Of a stretch of 64,000 nucleotides of DNA, positions 1-13,203 are shown piece by piece. The DNA is from Aphelocoma coerulescens (Eukaryota; Chordata; Aves; Passeriformes; Corvidae). Position 1 is the first letter of the stretch, and the number at the start of each line of letters is the position of its first letter. The notes under the pieces are model-generated. The model saw only the letters and a list, made by a program, of their open reading frames with translations. It had not been told where the DNA came from and did no database searches. The position numbers and the translations under genes were made by a program. Where the stretch lies: assembly GCF_041296385.1 (NCBI RefSeq), contig NC_091013.1:37107475-37171474 (forward strand). The letters are read 5' to 3'.

Positions 1-3000
1 TTTTCTTCAATTTCCTTCCAGAGTGTTTCCGAGTAAAAAGTATAAAGAAATTCTTGCATTGGCTTCTAAATTGAGGTCACTGGAGAGGTGTAACAGCTTT
101 AGATACTTTCACAGTAGAGACTAATGAGCACTCAATGTCCATTGGAAATTGATGCTATTTGTCCATGTCTAAGGTTCATTTGAAAGTTCTTCTGGAAATG
201 TCTTCCCTTGGTGACAGTAGCATTTGGACAAATATTTTCTCTGTAAATGTAGTAATTGCAGTTTGTAAATTGCTGGAACATAGAAATAATTATTGTTAAC
301 TGTTTCAAGCAGAAAATGTACATAGGTTTGTTTGTTAAAGGGTATTTTAAAATCTCCAGGTACTCCATAGGATCACCTGAGTTATAACTGAAAATTATGG
401 CGATGGAAAGTATTAACAAATTTAAACACTCAAAAAATTAAAGAAGCAAACCAACATCCCTCATCCCTCAAACTGCCAAAAGATCTTACTCAATATATTT
501 TTTCCCACACCCAGGAAGTCAAATCCTTCATAAATAATGAATATGACATTAACTGCTTTTATTCCTGCTAAAGTAATCTGGATTGCAATCCATTTTATGT
601 TATGAGGGAAGAAATAGGTCTCATGATGTGTCTTTGCAGTGTAACTGGTGCTAATTATATAAAACATTTTTTAGAATCCTACTGACTTACAAAACACTAC
701 AATTGATCCCAAGAGCTGATCAAAATTTGACTTGCAGTATTTAATAAAGATATAAGAGACAGTCAAATTAGGGAACAGAATAATTTCCATTTGATGGCAT
801 ATTTATGTAGAAAGTATACTTCCAAAATTATACATATGATCTATTTTAAAATTTTAAGCATTTTAAAGCTTTTTTACCCCAATATGATAGAATCATCAAG
901 CTAAACAATTATATGGCATGTCACAAGGAACTGGCACCTCAGCAGACATGCTTTCTGTACTTAAGCCAACATTTCCATGCATATCAAACAGTCTTTAAAA
1001 TAATAGCAATATTCAGAGTACTCAGTTATTTAGTTAGTTTGAGCTGTGTAACTTGGTTTATCATGAGATTCCACTGTTTGGTAGATGTCTCAAGGATTGA
1101 GCACAGTTAGACCTTTGAAAACAATGGAATAGAAAGACAGATGGGGAAAGGTTACTGGGCCAGTTTATGTTCTATGTAACATTCACAAAGAAAAAACATG
1201 ACAGGTTCCCCAACTGACAGAAACTCCTAGGTGGTGCTTTAATCATATTAAACAGTGCAAGACAAGGAGTGCAGGAAATCAGGTTTATTGTGATCTTTAT
1301 ATTTTAAAATGAGTCCAAATACTAAGCTTGCACTAGCTACCAACAGCCTGAAATGTGCCTTGAGTATATGCCATTCCTTATACAAATACCATGTGACAAC
1401 TAAAAGCACATCATATATTACCTCATATTTCTATTTCTCATGTTCCATGGCTATAGCAATCACAGACATCTGTGGCTGCTCTCACACTTTTTTGCTACGT
1501 CCTCTTGCCAAGGTCTTCCTGGTCACGCATATTAAGAGTACTTAGATCTTGCTCAGTGTAATCTTTCTATCTTTCCTGGCTGATTACTAAGTTGAACCTC
1601 ATAAAAACATGCTTCTGAGAGATTATTTATGCAGTCTGTCTTCCATCACCTAACCACATATCTCACTCATTAAAATAAATGTTTGTTTGTGTTTATGATA
1701 CAGCGTTGGCATTGTATTAGGCTGAATTCCTCATGGAAAGCCTTGATCCAGTGTGCATCTTATTGTCTTCCTGTCTGTTTTATCTGAGGAGTAAGCTGAT
1801 ACAACAGCTGGAGTTTTATAGGCCATAATGGCGAAAGAGATGCCTCAATTATCTTTTTAAAGACTACCTATAATATTGTCTCCTTCTACTTAGCTGAATT
1901 TTTTTCAAACCGCTCATGCAAGAGAATAATTTGGTAACACCTTTGTCCTTGTGTATCCCCACCTGTTTTTAATACTTTAAAGGGAGCATTTCCAGCCTGC
2001 ATTTTTTTTCCCTAAACGTTCTTGTTGTTCACTGATTTTCTCTCATAAATTGAGTTCTTTCGCAAGTTTTTTTTACAATGCATGTTGAGACTTTTTGAAA
2101 GGAAAAAGTTAGTCATTCCCTGCAATGAAATAACACATAATCACCTTATTTACCTATGAAAGTCTTGTTTCTGAAATCTATTTTTTGATGTGAAGAAACA
2201 AAAATTCCATGCTGTTTCCTGTTTATGTAAAGCATCGGTGAAATTTCCTACAAAGTTTTTTGAATACTCTTCTTTTTGACAGACAAAGATATAAGTAGAA
2301 TTTATTAGTTATGTGATATGTTTTTAACATGCATGCATCAATCTTTATGTACTAGAATAGTATCTGTATAAGAATGGCATTCATAAGCAAAAACCACCAG
2401 GCCTAAAGCATAGATATTTGGAGTTTGTGTTTTCACTTAAGGCATTTATGACTAGAAGGGTCTGTACTGGCATGGTATGTAAAGAGTCTGGGGAATGCTG
2501 AAGGACTGGGAATGACCTTAAAAATTATAAAATAAGAGATTAATTAATTTTTATTTTTTATAATTCCTTATGCATTGAAAAGTGTTATTATTAAAAATAT
2601 TGTATTATTGTAACTTGGATATTTACTGTCAAAAATCTATACTTCATCAACCATGTTGAGATTTTAAATGTGTGCTATTATTCCCTGGCACAGCTTTTGA
2701 TGTTTGGAGGAATTTTACCCAAATACTCTCAAAAAAGTAAAGCATAAGAATCATAATTACAGAAAGAAAGAAGACTCAACGTACAGTCTGAGTTTGTACA
2801 AATAAGCTGCTATTACAAGGTTAAAAACTAATTTTTTTAGAAAAAGCATTTTTAGAAGAAGAAGAAATAATGCACATGGAATTAAAGTTAGGATGATTCT
2901 GATAAGTCATTATTAAGGTATGAAACAAATGTAATCAGTAGAAAAATGGGGAGCATATATGAAGTAGTTTTATTTTAAATTCAGATGATGGATTTACTGT

Positions 3001-6000
3001 CACAGTAAAACCATTATTCCATCACATAAAATGATATTTTTTTCTCCTTTGAGTCCATTTGTGAGGAAGTGAGCAACGGTGGGAGCTTTATGAGTTGTCT
3101 ATACATATGACTGTCACTTGATCTGCTCTTTTGATGACACTGTATGTTTTTAATTATTTATGTATGCTTTAATCTTCCACTGCTACAATGTAAGAAGATG
3201 AAAATCTAAAAGCTTTTGGTATAAATGTCAGAACCCTACATTGTTATAATGGCTGGTTTTATTTTCTCTCCACCTTCAGAATGTCAAAAAAAGCTGAAGC
3301 ATAAATGAAATCTTCATCTCAGTGGCGCTGGTTGTGTGATTTATAAAGTCATTTAACAAGTATGATTTAGCTGTATCTACTGAGAGATCCCCACCCTAGC
3401 CCAAAGACATTACTGTCAGCTTAAAACTCTGGCAGTATATAAACTCCATGGATATAGTCACAACTTGTTGTCCCAGACCTTATTAATCCTTAAGCTGTTT
3501 GCATTTAAAAGCTGGTTTTGACATGGAATCCACTGTAAATCCGCACTCCCTGAATTTCCACTGACAGTTCAGGGTGACATTTTGATTTTTTTATTTTAAG
3601 GAAATCTATTCTTGCTTAATCTCATTATCTGTTATGCAGGCATTTCTTTGTCTTATAGCAAATACGTAGCTTCCTACAAATTATTGTGCCATTGTTCTGC
3701 CAAAGCCATCATCCATAAGGGACCAATATCAAAATATAGACAAGATTATCATAATTTTAGAACCAGCATCTTGAAAGCCTCAGGGGTCTTTTGTATTAAG
3801 CCTCTTTGTATCGCAAAGCTACCAGCATGAAGTTATGAATGACATCGACAACTTGTAACCCTTGCAAAACAAAAATATTGCTCGATTGTTTTCAGAGTAA
3901 ACTTGTTGCATTGATGCAGATACTGGCTTCTTTTTTTCTTCTGCACATTTGTTTTTATATTTTCTGACATTATATTTCAGCAGAAAAAGATGACAATTGA
4001 AAACCACTTAAGAAGTAAGAATGATCTTTCTCAGAAACAGTAGAAATTATGATTTCAGAAACAGATATTTAAGCATCCTATCTTCCCCCCCTCCAAAATG
4101 TACATATTTATGCATGTGACTTTAAACACATCATTAATCCTAATTTAATCATTAAGACTATTTTTTGTTTATTATTATTTTAAGGTATTTTGATGGATTG
4201 GAACCACAGAATGATAATACACTATTTCCTTCAGAGAAAACAGATAGTTGTTTTTCTAACTGAAAGACACAGGGGACCAGAAAATGCTTTATTGTTTTAT
4301 ATTTCCTCAGCTGAAGTTGTCATGTGGTGTTATAAATGAAGATGAAGCATGAGTGTTTATTTAATTGGTAGTATAAAGGTGTAGCAACATGAGTGTTGTT
4401 TCCGTAAGACAACAATGAACACAAAAAAAAAAAGAAAAAAAATTCAAAATTTAGTCAGCTATCTACAAAGAACAAGTTTAAAAAAAGGTTAAAAATGGGA
4501 CAATATATGTTACAGAAGAAGCTGACGTATTTATTTCAGTTATATAAAATGATATGGCAGTTTGGGCTGCCAACCTGGAGATGCCAGGTAAGAAATTCAA
4601 GTACAGTTGTGAGGTAAGGATTATGCCACGTGACTCAAAGAAGCACCTGGTAGGCATCAAGGTTGTTAGAATATCCCCTTTAATTTCTCAGAGTTTCTCT
4701 TCCTTCAGGTTGCTGCTATGTGAGGCTTAGCTCTTGATCACATGAAGACATCAGTTTGAGCTCACATGATCAAGCTCCTCTGCCACAAGATAACAGCATA
4801 TGAAAACTGAGTTGTGAACGGATACCAAGCCAAATGCTACTCAAACAATACCCAGTCCCCTGTCTCTAATTGTGTTTGTTTTATTCCAGCTATCAGTCAG
4901 AAATGGTAAATGATGTTACATCTGCTCTGGCAATAGAGACAAATGGATTACCACAGGAATGTGTGCAGATATCTAATAGGGACTATGTGATTACTTGTAA
5001 TGTAATGATTCATGTGCTATATCTTTCAGCAGCTGCTTTTTGGGAAGCAAAATCAAAATATACCATAGCTGTTCATAAGTGAAGCATAGAGAATAAGGAG
5101 GCAAATTTTTCAGTGTTAGACTTTATAAGAACTCACTAAATTGTGAGAAGACTGTATTAATACAGTTATAGATCTCAGTTTATTCAGATGTGCAAGAGTG
5201 ACAGCAAAGAAAGAAGAAAAAGAGAGATCATAAATTTTTTAGCCAACAACCATTACAGTCCTCTTTCAAAGAAAGAAGAAACCAAATAAATATAGAGTGA
5301 CTTTGTTTGCCAGAAGAAATAATCACTCTTCCTCCAGCTATACAAATATCATGTGACTGAACTGGCAAGAACCTCCCAGCAATTCAAATATTTCTTTTAC
5401 ACCCATGAAGACGTTCTGAGTGTTGCAGAGGATGCAGCGTCCACTAGGCTGAAAAGTGCACGTCCAACAATAGCTGGCTTCTGTGTTGTGCAGAAGCACA
5501 TGTGTAATTGCTTAGTAAATTCAGTATTTCAGGGATAAAAACATTTTCAATTCAGATACACAGGAATTAGGCTTAGTTGTCATGGTATTCTCAGTCACTG
5601 ACCAAAACCCGCCTTTTTTTCGTTCTACCAAAAGTAAATGTAACTTTGCAAAGTTTTTAAAATCCTCTGTAATAAAAAAATATTATGGTATTTATGAAGT
5701 ACGTGAAAAATTAAATTTGTGTTTGCTTTTACTTCATATGAACAATAAATGCTAGATTAATAAAAGCCTATGTTTATGTTATTTTATCATTCTTTGAATT
5801 AAATATGCTTATGTTTTGTCTCCAAGAAAATTAATTGAGATAGTTTAGAGCTATAGATTATGGATCTGAAAATTTATATGTCTAGCTTTGATGAAAAATC
5901 TGTCTAGCTTTTCTGCCACATATGAAAAACAACTAGGTATTAAAATTTCAAACTTCAGCATAGCTAATCCTTCTTCAGAAGTCATTTGAGATTAACAAAT

Positions 6001-6354
6001 AAATAAGCCTGATTTAAAATTGTCTGAGACTATGTCATTAACTTGCTGGACCTGAAACATGGTGAGAGCCAGCTTTTTAAAAGATGATCTTTTAATAAAT
6101 ATAATTATTTTCTTAGCACTAAAACTACAATTTTTTAAAGAGAATTACTTGACAACAATATTATAAATTAAAATTCCCTGAAAATTATTTCTAAAATAAA
6201 ATCTGAGCTAAAATTCGCAGCATGGGTAATTGGGGCATACATAATCCAACTGATAGCTGTTGGTGAAAGGCAGCAGGTTTTAGTTTCTGGAAAGTAAGTC
6301 TGGGGATTCCAAGGCTTGGAGCAATAGCATGGCTGTTTTGAAGATAATGATTGG
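1..6354. other. A+T-rich stretch with no recognised gene
   Basis: I see no gene or known repeat here. The open frames (for example 913-1110, 1309-1545 and 4870-5082) are under 80 codons and encode Cys/His/Ser/Tyr-rich low-complexity peptides typical of chance frames in A+T-rich DNA. The only simple sequence of note is an A-rich run around 4423-4441. The last 100 bases before the CR1 element at 6355 look unique. Confidence 0.6.
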
Positions 6355-6863
6355 TGCAGCCTTACCTTGAGTGCTGTGTGCAGTTTTGGTCACAGCAATA
6401 TAAGAAGGATATTAAATTATGAGAGAGGGTTCAAAGGAGGGCAACGGAGTTGGTGAAGCGCCTTGAGGGGAAGCTGCATGAGGGCAGCTGAGGTTGGTCT
6501 GTTCATCCTGGAGGAGACTGAGGGGAGACCTCATTGCAGTTAAAACTTCCTTGTGAGGGGAAGAGGAGGGGCAGCACTGATCTCTGTGGTGACCAGTGAC
6601 AGGAATCATGGGAATGACCTTTAGTAGTGTTGGGAGGTTTAGGCTGGACTTCAGGAAAAGATTCTTCACCCAGAGGCTGTGCACTGGAACAGGCTCCCCA
6701 GGGAAGTGGTCACAGCACCAGCCTGACAGAGTTCAAGAAGTGTTTGGACAATACTTTCGGGCACATGGTGTGACTCTTGGGGATGGTGCTGCGCAGGGTG
6801 AGGAGTTGAACTCGATGATCCTTGTGGATCCCTTACAACTCAGCTTATTCTGTGATTCTGTGA
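6355..6863 (+). mobile_element. CR1 LINE, 5'-truncated copy (3' end)
   Basis: This is the 3' end of a chicken-repeat-1 (CR1) non-LTR retrotransposon in sense orientation. The order of recognisable CR1 blocks is intact: a TGTGTGCAGTTTTGG block near 6376, GAGGGGAAGCTGCATGAGG near 6466, GAGGGGAGACCTCATTGCAG near 6520, a TTCTTCACCCAGAGG block near 6664, and an AACTCGATGATCCTTGTGG block near 6809. It ends in two tail octamers, ATTCTGTG ATTCTGTG, at 6847-6862, the characteristic CR1 terminus. The copy starts abruptly near 6355, as expected of the usual 5' truncation, and carries none of the reverse-transcriptase region. The forward 129-codon frame at 6596-6985 and the reverse frame at 6412-6684 only read through the element and are not genes. 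The 3' half closely resembles the copy at 53756-54916, so both belong to the same or related subfamilies. The exact 5' breakpoint was judged by eye. Confidence 0.93.
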
Positions 6864-8402
6864 CAAAATCCTTACTGAATTCATTAAGGGTTGTTGTCTT
6901 ACTCTGGTTCTTTGTGGTTCATTGTGGTTCTTGCGGCTTCTTGGACCAAGATTGCACTGTAATCGCTTCCCTGTCCATGAGGTAGAAACAGTGATATATT
7001 TTTGTAGGGAGACACTTGGTTTTCAGTTGAAAAAACATTATGCAAATGTACAGTATCAATTAATGACTGTTTAATTCCAAACTGATTCAATATGTCTACT
7101 AAATAGACTCTCATTGATTTTACAGAGTTTTCTCAGCAGATCCAAAATACATCATTCCCAGAAAATACATCAGCCCTGGAGAATTTTGGCAGAGTGAAGC
7201 AGATGTACCCTCTGAATCTGCTAAAGCTGCATGTATCTCAGCAGGAATATTCATAGAGGAATGTTACATTTGCTCTGTAGTGAAGAGCATCATCCCACAG
7301 CATTAATAATCTTCAAGGATGTGTAACATGCTATCTCTGGAGATACATGTTTTGTGCAATATCAGACAGACAGACAGAGAAGAGGCCATGAAAGTCAAAC
7401 AATCTGATTTTATGTGATGGAAAGTTCACTTTGTTTATCGGTCTGCTGTTTGACTATTATGACTCATTAAGAGGAGAGGAAATGGAGACATCTTGGGGTG
7501 GGGGAGTGGGATAATTACTGCTCTTAGAAGTTGTCAAGTGTGTTGAAAGGAGGCACTGCTCCTAACCTGCAAGGTGGGACAATCAAGTGAGGAGACACTG
7601 GAGCGTAAGACAGGATGGAATAAGGAGCATCATGTTTCCAAAAGGATGGAGAACAAGACTCGAGAACCTGAGGGGATACAAGAGATTCCTGAAAATTAAT
7701 AAACTACTGAGTTGACTTCAGGTAAGACTAGCTGAAAGGATATGCTTAAGAGACCCCAAATTGGTTCATGGTGCCTTTTTATTTCTATTTCTTTTTACCT
7801 AAGAATTTGTAATTTTCTATTCTGAAGAAAGTTAGTTCTTCTGGTTAACATCCTAATAAAAATGGTGGGTTGTTTGGTTTAGGCTGTCTACTTTGGAGAC
7901 TTCGGAGATAAGGAAAAGAATGAGGCAGTTCACTTCAGGCTCTTAGAAATTCTAGGTCCCACCATATTCTGCATTGTTGAAGATGATTGTCCACTCTCCC
8001 TGTGAATTTCTTTATTTGTAATATTTCAAACAAAGCTATCTTTTGAATTTTTAGTTCAAATTGCTCTTTTTCAGTGAATGTGAAATGTTGAATATGAAAA
8101 GCCCTCAAAAATCTGTTGTTTTCAGTTCCTTAACAGTTGGATATCAGATTTGAAAAGTTGGCATGTACTACAAAAAAAATTTGCCCAGTTTATTTTTTAT
8201 CTTACTCTGATTTTCATAACAGCTCAGTGAGATTTTTAACTTGTTCTGCTCTTTTTATCCACTGTAAATTTAGATGCTATCCAGGATAAATAAAGGTGGG
8301 TAAAATATGGCCTCCAGTAAGACTATGCCAGATTTGTTTGCTTTTACTGTTATGAATTCTGATCTTCCTGTTGCAGTTACACAGTTCTTAAATTCAGGAC
8401 AC
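6864..8402. other. Unannotated sequence 3' of CR1
   Basis: I see no gene or recognisable repeat. A short (CAGA)n run of three to four units lies near 7364-7378. The open frame at 6899-7114 on the minus strand is short and starts inside the CR1 flank. Confidence 0.55.
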
Positions 8403-8503
8403 TGTTTTTGGTGTGAGGTTTCTTTTTGTTGTTGCTGTTTCTGGGTTGTTGTTTTTTTTTGTTTGTTTGTTTGGTTGGTTTTTTTGTTTGTTTTTTTTTT
8501 TAA
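8403..8503. repeat. T/G-rich low-complexity tract (TTTG/TTTTG)
   Basis: About 100 bases made almost wholly of T and G on the plus strand, including GTTTGTTTGTTTGG and several runs of 7-11 T. Open frames on both strands (8307-8528 plus; 8270-8557 minus) encode Phe/Val or Lys/Gln/Thr homopolymer-like peptides and are by-products of the tract. It may be a decayed A-rich microsatellite on the opposite strand. Confidence 0.85.
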
Positions 8504-10767
8504 TTTTATAATCTCATATGATATATGATTCATTTCTTCTCTTTCATCTTCTTTCACTAGAATATTCCATATCCTCTTGCTATCTTTCCTCTATCGTCAT
8601 GTGTTCAGTTAATTTAGTCAACTTTGCATAAATGCAAATTTGTAGGTGTTCGCACATGCATTTCTTGAGCACTCAAGCTGCCTAAACTTGAAACTATAGA
8701 TTAGACCTACTTCCTTTTCCAGTTTACTTGGTGATACACATTTCAATGCAAAGCACTAACCCTTTGAAAAGATCAGTTTCAGAGACTTCTATTCTGCCAA
8801 GTTCAGGTCTGAGCCATAAACATAGGTTTAAATTGTCGTTGAATTCCTCTCTGCATTTCACTGCTTAAGATGAATAGAGCTTCTCTCATGATTTAAGTGA
8901 ATTAAAAATTTGAGGTGTGCTTCAGCCTAGCTGTTCTTCCTATTTACAGGATAAATGTTCAAACAAGTAGGGATGAAAAATGTCCAGGGTGGTTGTGCCA
9001 CCTTACTGTGCTACAAAAAGAACTGACAGCAGAATATGTAGGCCCCATTTCTGTTAGAAATTAAGTATTCACAGACACACTTTCATTATAAAATTTACTT
9101 ATTTTTGAAGAGAATTTTGTTATCCCCGCTATGTTTCATAACAGGATTTCAACCTCTACTTTTTTCAATCAAAATGTTTAAGCATTTTACTTTTTTTTTC
9201 CTAACAAGCTATTTCTTATGTCTTTCTTCAAAAAATTAAGCTTATTTCACATACGAAAACTGGCTACATTATCTTGTGCTGATGAACAGGATATTCTGTG
9301 AAAGGTCACAGACTCGTGAACAGGTTTTACCTGGCAGTTTGAATTAATATTTTCCTGTCATGCAGCACTTCATATTACTGCTGCCTGGCAAGATGGTAAC
9401 AAATGTCCAAGGTTCTACAGTAAAAGATGATGTAATAATTTTCCTTTGAGGAGATAGGTATTTTCTAAAGTACCATTTTAGTATTTATTTTTACTATTGA
9501 GAAATATATTAGTATTTTGTTAGGCAATTTAGCTGCTATGTTATGTGCAGAAGCAAGTATTTATTGAGGTTTCTGTGTATCCAATAACTGGAAATTATGA
9601 CAGCAACATTTTTTTTGGTGTTTTTTACTGGTTCTAAATCTATTTATTCTTGTTACATTTCTTTAAACCAGTAACAAATCCCCTGCCACTTTAACAATTT
9701 TCCTGCAGTGAGGTAAACATGAATGAAGCATGACATACAATAAAACTAGAAAATGTATTTAAACTTTTTTGGTAAGAAATTCAGCAAAACTTCAGTTGTG
9801 GAAGGTATCTACATACCCAGTGAGTATTCACCTCAGCATGACCCAGACACTGTTATTTTCACTTGTGGAAAAATATGTCATCTTAATGCCTAGGAAAACT
9901 TCAAGTTTCAGTAAAACCCAGTCAAGCACAATACAAAATATTGTTGAGAATTTAAGTCCCACTATATCAATTCCACAAGCTTACCAGAACAGGAGAGGAT
10001 ACCATTCTACCTATGTTATTAAATATGTTCTTACTCAGCTTTCCTTTACATCAATGAGATGGTGATGGCACTTAGGCATAATTGCTATGCAAATTATGAA
10101 AAAGAAAATTTTTGAAGTCTTAAAACAATGGAGAAATATCTGGTGGAGGGAAGTGAAGGTGCAGTTGAAACTGGTACCAAAAATACTGCAAAATGAGGAG
10201 CCTGCAAGATTTCTTTTTTTCGGATTTTAAACACAGCTGGATAAATAATGATAACATGCTTTATACAAGTAGATACATATGTGAAGACATTCATTTTCAA
10301 ATCCTGGCAAAACATGTCACACAATGATTATGTACTGGCAGACTCTCACGACATATTTGGTAGACATGCAAGTCCTAAAAATGGACATTATTAGACTTAA
10401 AATCATTGCAAACAGCTATCCCAAGCAACCATTATAAAATACAAAAGGATTAATGTTTCAAAATAGTTTTGAGGATCAAATAATGGACCAATTATTCTTT
10501 ACTCTAGTCTCTCTGAGAGGGCCAAATCTAAGATAGGCAGCAACATGATCATTTTCTGGGTGGTAAGAAGGAAACTTGGGGATTTATGTGCCTAAAGGAC
10601 TCCACAAATATAACCTTTTTTTTCCAGGAGAAGAACAAGGAGAATTTTAGGATAGAGACAGTTTCTTCCTCAAAATGGACAGGACAGGTCTTTTCACTGC
10701 TTGATCTTATTAGAATCCTGCATATGGCCTTTGGTGCACTGTGAGGTTCTGGGCCAGGTGCATGCTA
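8504..10767. other. Unannotated A+T-rich stretch
   Basis: No gene recognised. The plus frame 9769-10065 (98 codons) and the minus frame 10094-10324 (76 codons) have no recognisable motif, and their composition fits chance. Confidence 0.5.
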
Positions 10768-11300
10768 TTATGTGACGGAGAAGAGTACAGGACGCAATGT
10801 CACTGCTGGCTTTTGATATGCCTTTTGGTGTATTCCTAGCTGTTTTTGCAAATATAGATATTGTAGCTGTTGCTGTAAGGACAAGGGGGATAAGGGTGTG
10901 TAGCCTCTCCTTACTGGAGCTACTGTACCAGACCTACTTGCCAGTCCCATGCTTTCTGAGGGTGACTGAGTCAACGTGTTTCTCCAGGGCTCTGCCTCAC
11001 CTCTATGCCTTCTCCTTCTCCTCACTACTAGCTTTACCACAACCATCATTAATTTCTTACATTTCTCCTTTAAATAAACCCAAACACTTCTGAGAAGTGA
11101 CCCAAACCTGGTCCCAGCAAATTCAGCCATTGTTCCCGTGAGCCAGACTCTGTGTAGCAGCTCTGTGTTGCAGGGACAGGGCAGTGGGGAGGCTGAGTAT
11201 CCACGAAGTCACCTGCCCCTCTGCAGCCAGCTGTAGGCCCAGCCTCCTGCTAAGTGATCATGACACCTGTCTTCCTGACAAGAATTTGGGATTTGCTGGT
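10768..11300 (-). other. G+C-richer island with a 120-codon minus-strand open frame, unrecognised
   Basis: This segment is noticeably richer in G+C than its flanks. On the minus strand an open frame runs from an ATG at 11130 to a stop at 10768. The start context (AACAATGG) is favourable for translation. The predicted product is basic near residues 25-42, with consecutive valines followed by an Arg-rich patch (VVRRRRRHRG), then a Ser/Leu/Gln-rich middle (LSLQQQLQYLYLQ). I see no signal peptide, membrane segment or domain I can name. The Arg run comes from a CTTCTCCTT-type pyrimidine stretch on the plus strand, so it may be compositional. A 98-codon frame on the plus strand overlaps it almost completely, which weakens the case for either. 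It could be a short exon, a decayed repeat or chance; I favour non-coding. Confidence 0.2.
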
Positions 11301-12998
11301 AAAATGACTACCATCATTCACGCTAGTTCAGTGAGAGAAGTTTACCTTATTCTGTTTTGGTCTTTACAATGAGTCATTTTTCTGCCCTTTTTGAAAATGC
11401 TCTGAGAATAAAGAACAATTTTTAAAACCAGTTTATTTTCAACTTGTAAATAAAATTGTAAGCAGAGGAAGCAAGCCACATTAGCCAGAGTGAACGGAAA
11501 GGTAGTTCAGAAGTTGTAAGGAGAGCTCTTTCTTCACCTGCAGTGCAAAGTCCAGACTTCCATTTAGGAAGGGTGGGGCTTCACACATTGGCTACATGTA
11601 GAAATTGTCATGTATGGTGTAATTTCTAAATGTGCCTTCATTAAAACTTTCGTGGATGGGGATTAAGGGAGTGTAATTTGTCAGTGAACCAGAAACCAGT
11701 GCAGGGGTTGTGGTTCAAGCTGATAAGGCCCTGGAGGAAATTCCCTCCTACTGTTAGGAAAACTGGAAAGCGGAAACCCAAAGTATGACTGCTTTAGCTG
11801 ATAAGAGAAAAATAAAATTATCTTGAACTAAAGAGGCTTTTTTTTTTCATTCTCTTTATTAGATTTATCAAAAGAAAAATATTGATACAATTTATCGTTA
11901 AGCTGAGAGTTAAATATATGCAAAACTTTTTTTTTTTTGGTCCATGCCATCTATATTAATTGACTTCTTAGATTATAAAGTATGACGTGACTAAATTGGT
12001 AAGTAGTGTAAGTTGAGGTAGCATAAGTAAGTTTACAATTTGCTTGTCATTCCTTTTAGGTTTCTACTTAAAATGACTGCAAAATTATCAACTGATGTTA
12101 ATATGACCCTTCATCTGAAATAGAATTATTAAGCACTTTGGTTTTATCAGCTGTGTTGTAGTTTGCAGTGTTTGAAAGACGTGGTGAAAGAGTTTAATCA
12201 AAATGAATAACAGCATTCCATTCAATTTCTGTAGTCTAATTATGCAATTTTCACTTATTTCATACCTGTGCAATGCCTGCTGAAGGACTGAGGTAAAGGT
12301 TATCTTTGACTGTAAAACTTATGTTACTGTGTGTTTAGGCTTGCTTAAATTATGAGAGGGGCAGTAGAAGTGAAAGCTCTATTTTGCTCTTACGAAAACT
12401 CCTGAGTGCTTTCTTATTTGCTTGTGTGATAGTTTTATAAACATTTGCCTTCAAAACTTACAAATTCCGGTGGATGATTTAAAATTCTCGCTTGGCACGC
12501 TGCTGCATCATAAAATGCCTTTTCATTCGTCTGTTCATCACAGGTCAGGAGGCTGGAACAGCAGTAGTCATTTGTTCTTGTTCACTCATCTAAGTGAATT
12601 GCCTTGGGCGATGGGTTTGCTCATCCTGGGAGATGAAATTTCTTCCTTTTCTCTGAAACAAGAGAAGAGATGTAGAGTGAAGTGCTCAGGGTAAGACGAG
12701 ATCTTGCCATAGATGACAAAGGATCACTGGCAGTAAGAGTAGATGTGCAGGGAGGGCAAGGGGAAGACCAAGACATTGAGAAGGACAGTATGCTCTAATA
12801 GCAGAATTAATCAAAGCAAAAAGGACAAACTGTGCACATCCTCCCTATGTGAAGACAGGAAGATCTGGTGAGTTCTCAGTGACAAAAAGGCTAGAACACA
12901 AAGCAGATTCAAATGTATTTTATTTTCATATTTAAATGTATTTTATCTGCTTTCTATTTCATGCAAATATCTATAATGTGTTCCCTTCTGCTTCTCAG
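11301..12998. other. Unannotated stretch
   Basis: No gene recognised. T-runs lie near 11838 and 11930. A local near-duplication of AAATGTATTTTAT occurs at about 12912 and 12933. The last 20 bases before 12999 form a pyrimidine-rich run ending in CAG, described with the next feature. Confidence 0.5.
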
Positions 12999-13130
12999 AC
13001 ATGCAGCTTCAAAAGAATTTAATTGTCAACCAAAAGACTCACACCTTCAGTGGTATTTTAGAAAGACTATATTTAAGCTTTGGGTGGAGACAGGTGGAGG
13101 ATTTGTCTGAAGGATCAGTACTGAATGAAA
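12999..13130 (+). other. Exon-like segment (candidate 132-nt internal exon)
   Basis: A pyrimidine-rich run ending CTTCTCAG (to 12998) resembles a strong splice acceptor, and AAA|GTATGT at 13128-13136 resembles a splice donor. The 132 nt between them stay open in one frame (ATG at 13001, open to the stop at 13187-13189). With one leading codon partially filled, the exon would be symmetric, phase 1-1. The encoded peptide (43 full codons) is mixed in composition, with FSGILERLYLSFGWRQVEDL in its middle, and looks more protein-like than most frames here. I recognise no domain. No neighbouring exon was found, so this could also be an exon of a long non-coding RNA, or chance. Splice signals of this quality occur by chance in a window this long. 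Confidence 0.22.
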
Positions 13131-13203
13131 GTATGTGCCTGGAGCATGAGTACGAGCTTTCAAGACTGAACGTAGGCGACGAGTTTTAATCTCAAGTATG
13201 TGC

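Noticed and set aside
884..900. GATAGAATCATC as an antisense CR1 terminus
   Set aside because: It is only a short match to the tail octamer, with no adjoining CR1 sequence downstream.
6596..6985. 129-codon plus-strand frame
   Set aside because: It reads through the 3' end of a CR1 element and runs out into its flank; the 3' end of CR1 is not coding in this frame.
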